Below are positions 1 through 12,100 of a DNA stretch of 64,000 nt, piece after piece. Made by a program: the position numbers and the translations under genes. The number at the start of each line of letters is the position of its first letter. Position 1 is the first letter of the stretch. Origin of the DNA: Blastomussa wellsi (Eukaryota; Cnidaria; Anthozoa; Scleractinia; Plerogyridae); NCBI GenBank assembly GCA_947652115.1, contig OX393563.1:13106112-13170111 (forward strand). Direction: 5' to 3'. The notes under the pieces are model-generated. The model had not been told where the DNA came from. It was given only the letters and a program-made list of their open reading frames with translations, and searched no databases.

Positions 1-68
1 AATTATGACGCTAGTGGCTTACAAAATATTTCATCTCTTATTAAAGTTACAAAGTTGCTTGTTATTAC

Positions 69-182
69 TTGTTTCACAGTTGTCTCCAGAATATCCTGAT
101 TTACAGTTACAACTGTAACTTCCAACAAGATCGACACATGTGCCTTCATTTTGGCATGGTGCAGGAGCACACTCGTTGATAT
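69..182 (-). CDS. Gene 1 EGF-like exon (third seen)
   Basis: This 114-nt phase 1-1 exon reads (D)[15 protein letters not shown] and continues to a sixth Cys (YSGDNCET). Six cysteines, the DINEC start and C-V-D-x4-Y-x-C fit a calcium-binding EGF with the Asp/Asn beta-hydroxylation consensus. The acceptor is CAG before ATATCAACG; the donor is A|GTAATA, weaker than in sister exons. It is nearly identical to the exon at 263-376 because the two lie in a 194-bp tandem duplication. The transcript must continue to the left of the window. Confidence 0.8.
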
Positions 183-3100
183 CTGCAAATAAGAAATTAT
201 GACGCTAGTGGCTTACAAAATATTTCATCTCTTATTAAAGTTACAAAGTTGCTTGTTATTACTTGTTTCACAGTTGTCTCCAGAATATCCTGATTTACAG
301 TTACAACTGTAACTTCCAACAAGATCGACACATGTGCCTCCATTTTGGCATGGTACAGGGGCACACTCGTTGATATCTGCAAATAAGAAATTACGACGCT
401 AGTAGCATAAAGCGACAGAGTGTATTGCTACTCCTCCCAGTACAATCTAGACCTAATCTATGTTAGAATCTAGTCAGTATAAATCCCATTTGCTGACAGA
501 AGAGTACATTAATTCATTTGGTGAAGACGTATAGACGACCATAATGTGAAGTAAAAGCGGAGTAGATTTTCACCTGTTTGGCAGTAGTCTCCTGAATATC
601 CAGCTTTGCAATCACAGCGGTAGGAACCTCCATCAAGATTTACACAGGTAGCTCCGTTCTGACAGCCATGACTTGAAGCGCATGGGTCTGAAGCTTTCAA
701 GAGATGATGTAAATTATCAACACGCTATATTCCAAGGGGATAACAGAAAATGGCAAGTCTTGCTTCAGCTCTAAAACTAAACGTGTTAAAAACTGTTCTT
801 TTGTCGAGGTTGTTACTGAGAGACACATGAAAAATCGTTACTAGGTAAGACAGCTCTAGAAACAATTGTTACAGCGCGACGCGCTTAAGTGTCGCCACCC
901 AACAAACTTTATAATTATCCAATCACAGATCGCGAATTTGTTTGAGCTGTTCCGCCTCCTTGTAATGTTCAAAGTTGTTGTCACGAAACCTGTCGCGCTT
1001 TTAACAAGGAGGCGGGACAACTCAAACAAATTCGTGCTCTATGATTGGCTAACTTGTCAAAAAGTTTGTTGGGTGGCCACACTAAGACGCGCAGTATATA
1101 ATATATAAATTACCTGTGCAACCAAAGAGCTCCACCCTCATTGATATGTGACCGCGCCAAGTTAGTGGCCGAAACCGTACATAACGTGTCTCAACTGGAG
1201 GGTTAAGTTTGTGATAGACAACGGTGTCCCTGTCTGAGTTTCCAGCGAATTCCTAAATCAGTAAAACGTAAACATATCAAGCACTGCCCTCGCTTATCGG
1301 TTATGTTATAGATAACGTCTAGGCATGGTCTGTTTGAAAGCTTATCACCGTTAAATTAGACAATATTTTATTGAGCCTCATAGAACTAAAACCAAAATAA
1401 CCACTCCAGTCAATCAAGAAACACACAGACAATCCAGTGAACCAATCAAAACTGGAGGCACAAAGCCCGGGAAAACGAGCGGGAGCGAGTCACGATTGTC
1501 TTTGATTTTACTTCTGATTGCTTGAAAAAGTGGCCCGAAGTAATGCGTACTTAGTAATGCAAAACCAAATTAAAATGCCAGATAACCCAAGCATAATAAT
1601 TATTTGCATATGAATTGAGGCTTGTAATAATACAAGAAATTGGCCACTTCCGAGTTCTCTTTTGCCACAGCGTCAAAACGAGTCTAAGTGCGAAAACATA
1701 AATATGATAACGTGTATTACGTGCATCTTCATTGTCATGCAAAACAAGCTTATTTCCATATGAATAGTTTCGCACTTAGACTCGTTTTGAAACTGAGGGA
1801 AAAGGGAACTCGGAAATGTCCTATTTTATGGGTGCCGAGAACGATTTAAATTATTCGCAATAAATACAGACGAAATTACTAAATAAAGTTGACAAAACAT
1901 AACACGGTGATGTTTACTATCGTTACGACGTATTTCAATAAATTTTTTTGAGCTGCACTAAGTCTGCCCAAAATGGACTGGACACAAAACAAATCAAATT
2001 CCGACCATGAGGGGCACGCTACATTTGATCGCGCTTCTAAATGATGAGAGCACGGCAAACATTGTACAGCAAATCAAGGGCGTAGCGCGAATTACTATCA
2101 ACACTTGGGTCAGACAAACGCCGCTCTAACAAGTTTAAAGCAAGTAGTACTACGAATTTTTCACCTTGGCGGTAGCTTGTCCTTGTTCCGTGTAGTACTG
2201 GAAGCTCACTCCGTCGCTACTGTACTGCAGTTTGTATGTAGTTACCCATTGATCCCAAGCATTTCTACCTTGGGATGCGATATATGTCACTCTTGTGAAA
2301 ATTTGTAGATCAACCTGGAGCCATTGATTCAAATCGTTGGTGCCAGCTGACCAAGCGCCTTGTCTATTTCCAGTTCTTTTAAAGTGAAGTCTACAGTTGA
2401 TGACAGCATGATTGGCATCCCATTCTGAAGAGGCACTGATTTGTCCGTCACCGATTGCATAGTTTTCCATCCCGAGAGCTTCTTGACAATCTATTTTTAA
2501 TCAATATATTAAGTACTGTGACGCAATTAATATATGAAGGACATATGAACTGCGGCTTAACGTCAATGAATGAAATGATCTGCGTAGGAGGGAATGTTAG
2601 TGTTTAGACTTGGGCTTCAACGGAAATCGAACTCTTCACCTGTGCGATACCGGTGCGATACTTTAAAACACACATTGACCTAACGAATCAAGTCTGCATA
2701 GCTCAGTAAAGCATCACACAGGCATTGTGGAGGTCATGGGTGTAGCCTCGAATTTTTTTTCTGACTTAAAAATGCAATTGCTTAAATTGTTCTCACACTA
2801 CGAGGCGGCTTTCTTTCTTTTCAATAAAAATTGCAATGTCAACTAAATTGTATTCGCCCCACATTTTATATGGGAATGCAAGAAGAAATTCCTTAAGAAC
2901 TCCGGGACGCTTTATTATAATTCTCTTTTGGGGTTTGTAGTTATCATCTTCTTCATTTAATCTTCGTAAATAATAGCGCCATGGAAGAATAGTTCGTAAC
3001 CTAATGCCTTCTCATCACGTTAAATGAAAATTCCATAACTTATTTGCAGTACGGTCCACGAATGAGGTTAAATGGTAAACATTCAACAGTACCTGGACAC

Positions 3101-6100
3101 CCATAGAGCTCTGCCCTCATTGAAATGTGCCCGTCCCAAGCAAGTGGGCGAAACCGGAAATAACGTGCCGTAATTGGTGTTTCCAGTGAATGATAAACAA
3201 CCGCGTCCTGGTCAGTGTTTCCAGTGAATTCCTGAATAGGTAAAAAAGATTATTGTTAATTATTCATCACTATAAACCTTATTCCAAAATGGCCGCCGAT
3301 TTATGCACATACAAATTGGCCCTTGTTACCTCGTTCAAGATAAAATATTTTTTTCAGTGATTTTTGAGCTTAAAAACGAGCCAAGAAAGGCTAATTTGAA
3401 TACCAACAAAAGAATATTAAGATGGTAGCTATTTTGGAAAAAAAGTGTACAAAAACTGTGTTTTCATTTAATAATGTTCCCAATTGAATCGCCAATCATT
3501 TCACTGACCGAAGAGCTAAGCTGCATCAAACATCACCAGGCAGCCACATTTAAGTGGACAAGCGGCCATGTTGGATTGCTGAAACAAAAGAGGACATTTT
3601 CATGACAATAGAGTTCAATTCCCAGAGGATTGTTTAGGGATACCAATATGGCAGCCGTTTCATTGTTTTGGGACACGAATATGGCTGCCGTGACGACTTG
3701 TGAAAACACTCTATTGTTCTAAGGAGTAGAAAAACCAGATATGATGGAGCGCTTGACTCCCGATTTCGTAGCAGAAAGCGACAAGAGGTATTGCAATTCC
3801 CGCTGGATGGGAAGCCAGTCCATAGAATTCCCCCGAATTTTCCCCGGTTTGACTGACAACTTGCCGGTATCAATGCAACGGCTTTGGGATAAAGAGAGGC
3901 AGCTTTTAGTTTTCCAAAAACCCAATATTATGGGTTCACGTCTCCTAGAAAGTGACCACATTGAAGACGCAAATTTAAGTTAAGGTCATGTTCGAGTAAA
4001 TGGTAACGGAGATAAATAACAGTTATTCCATGTGCCCGCGTTGGATATGAAGTGATAAAATAACCAACGAGCGCGTAGCGCGAGTTGGTTATAATCACTT
4101 CATATCCAACAAGAGCGAATGGAATAATTGTTTTAGTAAATTCTCAAACCGGGTTTTGCCGCCGATTTTTATTTCCACAATTTTACAAAGCGTCTGGAAA
4201 GAGCATACAACTTCCTATTTTCCATATGACGTAAAACTCGGACTATTGGCTCATAGTCGGAGTTTTTTAGCCAATCAAAAAGCTAGAAATGCAATAGTCG
4301 GAGCTGAGAATATACTAAAGCGTGTTAGATTGCTAACTAGGAGTGAGGTGTAAGCAAGGTTCGAAGACTATTCGCACTGATGTGCGGGTATTTACCTAGT
4401 AAGCAATAGACTACACTTTCTAGGGCTTTACCGGCGTAATAAAATCACGCGGGATGTTGGGAGAACACGAGAAAGCCAGTAGGCGATTGATTTACAAGCT
4501 TTTCGAGTGTTTCTCAAAAAAATCCCAAGTGGTTTATTACACCGGTAAATTCTAGAAAGTGTGGTCTATTGCTTTTACGAATTAACTACAGAAAATGTTT
4601 GTCAAAGAAATAATAATCAGACTTATATTTTCGTGATCAAGTTGCTTATTCTCAATACAATCATCGTGGGACGCGACAAGCCAATCGCAGCGGCTGAACG
4701 AATGACCCACATGTTCAGCTCAGCCTCGAAATCCACAGATTAACGCGAATAAAACATGTTTAAAGTTTTAGAGCCCTAAATTCCACAAGGAAGGAAAGGA
4801 AAAGCCAAACGGCGCACAGAAGAAAATGCAATCTGTGATATAAAAGAACTCTGTCGAGGAATCCAGAATATTGTGACCGGAGTCATTCTTCGCGAAAGTT
4901 AATTGCTGCACGTATAGTTTGCAAGTTTACAAACTTTACAAATTATTGCTAAGTAAACTTTGACTGAAAAGATAGTTGAAATATTATGTCATCCCGGTGA
5001 AAGCAGAAACTACTGTTTTTCGTCGTCCTGTTCCATGTGTTATGTTCTTTTCTCCCTCAAGCTCGTTCACCAAGCTGCGGCAGGCGGGAAAATTAATTTT
5101 AGTGATCCAACTTTTTTTGCATTATGACCACTTATGAGAATCGTATCTTCTGTTTTAACCATAGACTTAATTCAATTCACTGTCTTAACGTGTAGTCGAG
5201 CGTAGTGCTGCCATTGAAGAGGTGGGGAAGAAGCGGAAATTTACTGGTACAACACAGGTTGCTGACCAATCAGAGCGCGCGCAGTATCTCAGTTATTTTA
5301 AAAATATGTATATCGATGAAATCGTCTGCCAAAAGTTACAAATTTAAGATATTTGCTCGAGTTTCACCAAGATCACGTTTGATCGCCCCGCTTTAATCAA
5401 TTCTAATTGTTTTGGCCGCAGGCTTCGATGGTAGGGTCAAGCTGATGCTCAGGTACCTTTTCAGTTAACAATATTTTTGGTTTCTTTATAAGTTCTATTA
5501 ATTTGGATAAATAGGCACAAACGTCATACTCTAGCTACATAAAGAATCGATTTTTATTTTTTGGTAATTTATTTAAATTCACCTTGTCGGCAGATTGCCC
5601 TTGTTCCTTGTAATTCTGGAAGTTTACTCCATCGTTACTGTACTGCAGTTTGTATTTAGTTACCCATTGATCGTAACCATTTCTACCTTGGGTTGCTAGA
5701 CGAGTTACTCTTGTATACATGTCAGCGGTATCAACTTGGAGCCATTGATTCAAATCGTTAGTGCCAGCTGACCAAGCACCTTGTTTATTTCCAGATTTTT
5801 TAAAGTGCAGTCTACCCTGGGTGGCCGCATGATTGTCATCCCATTGTGAAGAAGCACTGATTTGTCCGTCTGGAATAGCATAATTTTCCATGCCAAGGGC
5901 TTGTCGACATCCTGTTATTCAAAAATTCAATACACATGTCACGTCAATAGTTCCTGCATTTAAGGTAGCTATATCAATATTTAAAGCGTCCAAGTTATCT
6001 AAACTTCAGTGCTTAGCGGTCAATTGATACCTACTTAAACAATTGCCATAGCCAATGACTGTAATAGCCATCGTGCATTAACCAACTAACCAATTAAACA

Positions 6101-9100
6101 ATAGGTGCCTTAAAATACCTACAGTAGTTGGTCACCCAAAATAACTAGAAAGGTAATCTATCAAGGAGCTATTTCAAAAAGAAATAGTGTTTCATTCTTT
6201 TCTCGGTACATGCCCTGCCGCTCCCGCCAGTTGCGCAGGCTACATTGTGTTCACCTGTTTTCTTTTTCCGCAGGAACATGTTTACATCTAGGCCTACTCT
6301 GGGAACTTAAGTCACCTTAACTTTGAGCGACTTTAGCCGATTTAAGGCGACTTAACCAAATTGGCCAGAAAAACATGGCGACTTTAGGCGATTTAAGGCG
6401 AATTAAGGCGATTTTAGGCGAGGGATTTCACCAGCCACATCGCAGGCTAATCTCACTGGGACTAATAAGAATGCAGAGGCATGATTTTAAACCAGCCCCA
6501 GTTTTATTCTAGCCTAGACATTTTCGGTTTCAATATAAATACGTATATGTTACTTGCTGGCCGGGAGGTCCGTATTGGTATTTCAATATACGGACAGACC
6601 TTAGCATCGCCGCAAGATTTTCGCATCAATTGCCGTGAGCAGGAAAAAAAATCCGGCCCGTGGGCCGTATCGTAAAAAGCTGGAACGGTCACGTGCACGT
6701 GATTAGCCAATCAAATTCGAGGATTTAGGATTCCAGCCCGCCCAGATGCTTGAAACAAACATAAAGTATCTTCTATTCAATATGATCCGTGGCAAGATAA
6801 TGTTCACCATGCATCGGCTATATGACACAGCTGAGCAGTACAAGTCATTCTTGGATCAGGTCCCGTCCTGTAGATCACCCCGTAACTACTATTTCCAAAC
6901 ACTACCACATGGCGCTCAAAATTTCCATTTAAAAAACTGACACTTTCAAGAATTACAAGACCAATTTTACGGCCATGGATCTTTGCTAAATTTGTGAATG
7001 ACAATTCAATTTCCTCCGCCATATTGGATTTTGGCCTTAGGTTGAAATCCGCTGTTTACGTGCTCGCGGACACTTGCACCCAGGTCCCCATGTGTCAAAT
7101 CAAATATGGCGGCCTACGGCGACTTGTGAGGCAATTGTGGCTACCAGAAAGAAAATTCCTGGGAAATATTCAGAATGATGTGCAGTAAGTACAAATATAC
7201 ACGAAATGACCGAAATCTGTGTTTTTTTTTTCTTTGCATTGATTTTTGTTATTGTCATCGACAAGATTAAGCTCGTAAGTCATAAACTTTGCTGGGTAAC
7301 TCTTGCTGCCTAGCTTGTAAACACGTTGTTCACAGAAATTCAAGTGTTCGGGTTACCCCAGAAGTCCTTGTAAACAGGGCTTATGTGGAGATTTAGGACA
7401 AATACTAAAATACATTTTCTAAACAGTAGCCTGAAAGGCATTTTGGCCTAACAATTAATAATAAATATGTTGATTTCTGAATTGAGTGCAGCAGTGAATT
7501 GACTTGTGTTGCAGTATGTTATTGGGTATACATGATACTTTCACAGTGCCTTTCCTACACCAAGCATTTTATGACTTTATGTCTAGCAACAAACTGCTAC
7601 AAAAACACAAGTTAAGTATATTGATGAACGAAGTAGCTGATATGTGGCTCAGACTTGTAGTGTACTTAGTGGGATATAGTGTGAAGAAAACAGAAAGGAG
7701 AAAAGGTTAAGCGTGTCTCTGCAAAGTCTTGTTACCCAGACTACACTTGACTCGCTCTGCCCAATTATTTTTCTATTTATTCCCGACTAGAGAGTCTTTT
7801 CACATGCAAAGTTACTCCTAGCCTGCGTCGCAGACGGACAAAACCGCCGGTATAGTCCGTCTGCGTAACGGCTCCCAAAAGCTTGTTCCGTTTACAAGTA
7901 TCTGTGTATTCATTTCTGATTGACTAGTATCATATTGCTTTCTGTCGAGCTTTTCGATTGGTCCAATTTTAATTTTCTTCACGTGCAGTAGACGTGCAGT
8001 CAACTGTGCAGTCACGAAACGAGTTTTAATTGTTTTTCCCGTGAAAACAAAACGACGGAGATCAGTGATGAATGTTTGGAATCGAGCAACTAAAGACATT
8101 TCTTGGAGGCCACAATGTATTCGTGAATTTGACAACAGGATACGGCAAATCTTTTACTTTCCAGTGTCTTCCTATCGCACCGGAAGCACTCGTGGTTCCA
8201 GTGTGTCGTTGTGATATCGCTGTTGTGATCGCTTATGGAAGACTCAAGTCGCTTATCTTTTATGATAATGGAGTCCCAGCAGACATTTAAGTTCTTCTTC
8301 TAACTTTTCTATCTGCTCAAGAAGTCTTCTTCGATTTTTTCAGTTCTGCAACACAGTTTTTGCAGATGTACTTTCTTATCGATCGAATCGATAACTCCAG
8401 ACTATTCAATTCGGCAAGCATGTCGAATTGTTTCCACCCTTTCTCGAGCAATACTCTTTCGTGACTCTTATCTATTAAACGACAGCATAAATTACAATAT
8501 ATGGACAAATCAGACACGGGCTTTTTGACCTTTACAACTTTTGTTTTTCAAAGTGTAAGCTTCTCAAATTGTCGCGTGACAATTACGCGATATAATACGA
8601 AACTAGCCAATCGGAAATGAATACACAGATCCTTGCAAACCTGCAGGGGGTCGGAACAAGCTTTTGGGAGCCGTTGCGCAGACGGACTATACCGAGGATT
8701 ATGTGACACGTCCGGCTGCAACGCATGTTAAGTTACTCCCTGATCAATAACATTTTATTCAGCTATCCTGCCCAGGAACACAGTCCAATCGCCCCTGCCA
8801 GGGCATGAACACGGTAATCATTAAGCACCATACCTCCTTTAACCCTTTGCATTGGAATGGAGTTTACCTTTACATGGAAAATATCAAGGTTAATCAATCC
8901 AAGGCAATTTAAACGGTTGAAAGCCATTATATGATTGCATAATTTAAGGAAACTTAGGGAGACTTAAGGCGACTTTGGGCGACTTTGCGCGACTTAAGGC
9001 GATTTTGCGCGACTTAAGGCAACTTTGCGTGACTTAAGGCGACTTTGCCCTACTTAAGGCGACTTAAGGTCCCAAAGCAGGCATACATCTTTAGCCAAGT

Positions 9101-12100
9101 ACGAATTGGATAGTGTAACTGCTATGTAATTAGTTAATCCCAAGTGTCAAAATTTTGGGAGAAAATTTTCCACAATATTTACATTACAACTTAGCAAGCA
9201 AAGGAATGCCTTTGTATTTTTCTTCAACAAATCGTTACCTTCTATCGTAGAATCACTTCAGTCGCAAGAACTTTCAATTTCTAACACATTCTAATTAAAT
9301 GCCTTTTTGGGTTCGTGACGATAATTTTAACAATACGAGAACAACATGTGTTGACCAGTTTGTTTGTCTACTTGGAACATGTTAACATTACCAAGTACGA
9401 ACGTTACTCTGATTGGATAGTGTAACTGCTACGTAAATAGTTCACCCCTGAAGCCAAAGTAATACCGCGTTTCGTTTCTGAGGAAACGAAACAAAAAATG
9501 TAAATGTAGTTTATTTACCCACGATACACTTAAGAGCTGAAGCTCGTTTTAAACGTGACCGTGCGTTCCAGACCGAATTGTAATCTAAAAATTTTGGTTT
9601 TAGAGGAGAAACTACCCTGAAACTAGCCGGTTGGCCACAAACGACCAATAACTTGATATTATTATCAGTTATGCTTTGTACCTTTTTCGAAGAAAACAAA
9701 TACTCCACAGGAATTCAAACAATGTCTGAGAAAAATTAAACTGCCTATGATGGTTGTTTTTGGTACTCTAAGTATCTTTTAAACTCTCCAACATTAGTAG
9801 TTTGATGAAAGATAAGATAACAACTTTATTATCGTATCGAGATCGCTAGCATACAGTGTATACCAATAATGCATGCATAATAATAATAATAATAATAATA
9901 ATGCCTGCATAATCTTTCAACATAATTTTGAAACGGAAAACGTGTACGTCTTAAAGTACCTAGACATCCATAGACCTCCGCCCTCATTGAGATATGCCAG
10001 CGCCAAGCGAGTATTCTAAATCGGATGTAACGCGCCAAAACTGGTGGATTGAATGCATGGTAGACAACAGTGTTCTGGTCTGCATTTGCGACAAATATCT
10101 AAAGGAAAAGAAAGGAAAAAAGATCAGCTCCCTGATCGATGTTCATCCTATATATTTTAATGCCACTGGAGCAAACGATATCAAACTTGCATGGACGATT
10201 TTATGAAATTAAAATAGATCATCTTATGGGTAGAGTTTTTAACCTTATCTGCGGCTTGTCCTTGCTCTCTGTAGTACTGGAAGTGCACTCCATCATTACT
10301 GTACTGCGTGGTGTAGCTAGTCACCCACTGGGGGAAATTACCTCTTCCTTGAGTTGCCACACCAGTCACCCTGTACTTTCTACCAAGATCAACTTGATAC
10401 CACTGGTTTAGATTGAGGGTGCCAGATGACCAAGATCTCGGATGGTGAAGCCTGCCCGAATTAGTGCTAAGACTGTTGTCCCATTGTGAGGAAGCCGTGA
10501 TTTGTCCTTCTGGGATTAAGCCATTTTCCATGCCCAGACCTCCATGGCAATCTAAAGGATTAATATTTACGATACGTACCAATGGTACCTGGGTAAATCT
10601 TTCAACGTGCTATATTCTAGGACAGAGCTAAATGCCTTAAAAAGCCATTTTTGTAAAGCACATCCATGTCAAGTTTAGTCAGTCGCAATGTTGCCCACTT
10701 GATGCATACACCCAAAGCAATATTTCTGATAACGAAAGATTCAGAATAAAAAGTAATGTGACATTATGTATGTGGGTGAGCTCTGTAACATTATATAAAG
10801 AAAAGAAAGTGTGAATCTACGTGAGAATAAATGAGGTGGAGATAAACAAAAGAATGTGCATAATTAAATGAACAGTTTCGCTGGAAAAGAGTCTTTTCAG
10901 TGAGTGTCCAGAGTCGATCTCTTTCTCCCTATTAAGAACATCTCATAAATAAGGCATTCTAACTTTCCGCGGCATTTCTTTAGGATGGCAAATTTTTCGT
11001 GAAGATTGTTCGGTCTATTATGGTGTTCTTCCTTTAGTCGTTTACCGATAACTGAATATCGGTGATACTCAATGCGCAGGTGGAGGTGACGGCTAGCATC
11101 ACAAGAATAGTGAGGACTTTTTTTAATCTTCAGAGATTTCCTACTTGTTTTCACAAAAGGAAAGCCGCTCCAAAAACGAACTATAGTAGTGCCGATCAAA
11201 ATACGTTTTGCATTTAATGGTTTTAATTAAGCCTCAAAACGTCAGTACTTTTTGATGATGTAGAATAAGTGACAGGCCAAACAAAACTTTGGTTGGTCGC
11301 TAAATGTATTTTAGCATTCGTTGAGTGCAGTGGGGGATTTTATGCTAGTTTAAGAGCCGTTAGTTATATAAAGAGTTGATAGCAAAAAATGGGGTAATAA
11401 ACTTATTGCTCTGCATTATTTTTTTTCAAAATGTCTGTTTTTTTGGTGTTGTTGTTTACAGGTAAATTGGCCTAAACGCCCGGGTGGGGGTCTTATAATA
11501 AGCGGCAGTTTACGGTAGTTTACGGAGAAGGGCAGCCAGTGTGCCATAAGACGTTAGCATTTTTCTTATAAGGAAAACAATTTCATAATCTAGCTAAAAT
11601 GCGCCAGGAATTTCAAAACGATGTCCACATGCTAGGCAAAAGCAGCTTTAAGGTCATTCCCCTGTATTGCATCGCGCATCCTTACTGCGCACGATTTATT
11701 GCGTCATCAGCGCGCACACCTAAAGAAAACTGCTCGTGAAGGAGATAAATCGTCGTTTTCTCGTAAACGAGTATGGTGACCCATATTTTTTTTACCCTTT
11801 TTCTGAGACTAGCAATCACTTTCTTCCAATAACAGGAATATAAACAAATTCCCATTGCAGAAAAATAAATAATCGACGGAAACGTGAACTTACTGAACAG
11901 ATATTGTGGCCTCGAGATCACTGCATACTAGTAACAAGTTGAATCAAGGTCGACTGGAAATGCGTGCTTTCATAATGAAACATATATTAAATTGTTCCTT
12001 TAAGGCGATACGGTACATCTATAGTTTTTCCCTTGTTTTGCTTTCTCCCTATTTTTTCTTCTCCCATAAGACGTGGCATGAGCTAGTCAAATGAAAACAT

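Larger units (their letters stand above)
1..388. repeat. 194-bp tandem duplication of an EGF exon plus intron
   Basis: The segments 1-194 and 195-388 match almost base for base, each holding one EGF exon and its short intron. A third partial start (AATTACGACGCTAG) begins at 389 and soon diverges. It is a small, recent local duplication that adds one in-frame EGF module. Confidence 0.85.
7819..8731. mobile_element. Mutator-like element carrying gene fragments, nested in the hAT-like element
   Basis: Long inverted ends of about 110 bp face each other: left 7819-7940 with CCTGCGTCGCAG, then ACGGCTCCCAAAAGCTTGTTC; right about 8600-8731 with the complement. Flanks AAGTTACTCC at about 7809-7818 and 8732-8741 look like a 9-10-bp target duplication, typical of Mutator-like elements. 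The interior holds a helicase fragment and a zinc-finger fragment rather than a transposase, so it resembles a Pack-MULE. Confidence 0.6.
6291..9083. mobile_element. hAT-like non-autonomous DNA transposon with GCGACTT subterminal repeats
   Basis: The terminal inverted repeats are imperfect: left GGCCTACTCTGGGAACTTAAG, right end the complement of TGCCTGCTTTGGGACCTTAAG. Flanks TACATCTA (6283-6290) and TACATCTT (9084-9091) look like an 8-bp target duplication with one mismatch, as expected of hAT. Both ends carry clusters of about 10-bp GCGACTTAAG / GCGACTTTAG repeats pointing outward (about 6300-6430 and 8945-9066). No transposase is visible. Left-end fragments of the same family recur in each 1.77-kb unit from 38.8 kb on. 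Confidence 0.7.
5912..9959. other. Gene 1 intron; mostly one hAT-like insertion
   Basis: The main content is the element at 6291-9083. Outside it, 9096-9150 and 9391-9448 are imperfect direct repeats sharing TTGGATAGTGTAACTGCT. A short (AAT)n tract lies at about 9879-9902. The rest holds nothing recognised. Confidence 0.5.

Noticed and set aside
2605..2670. tRNA gene on the minus strand
   Set aside because: Only a degenerate B-box-like stretch is present; no matching A box or cloverleaf could be drawn.
3634..3983. Overlapping 79-80-residue frames on both strands
   Set aside because: No recognisable domain, no compatible splice sites or phase, and they lie in an intron between clear discoidin exons.
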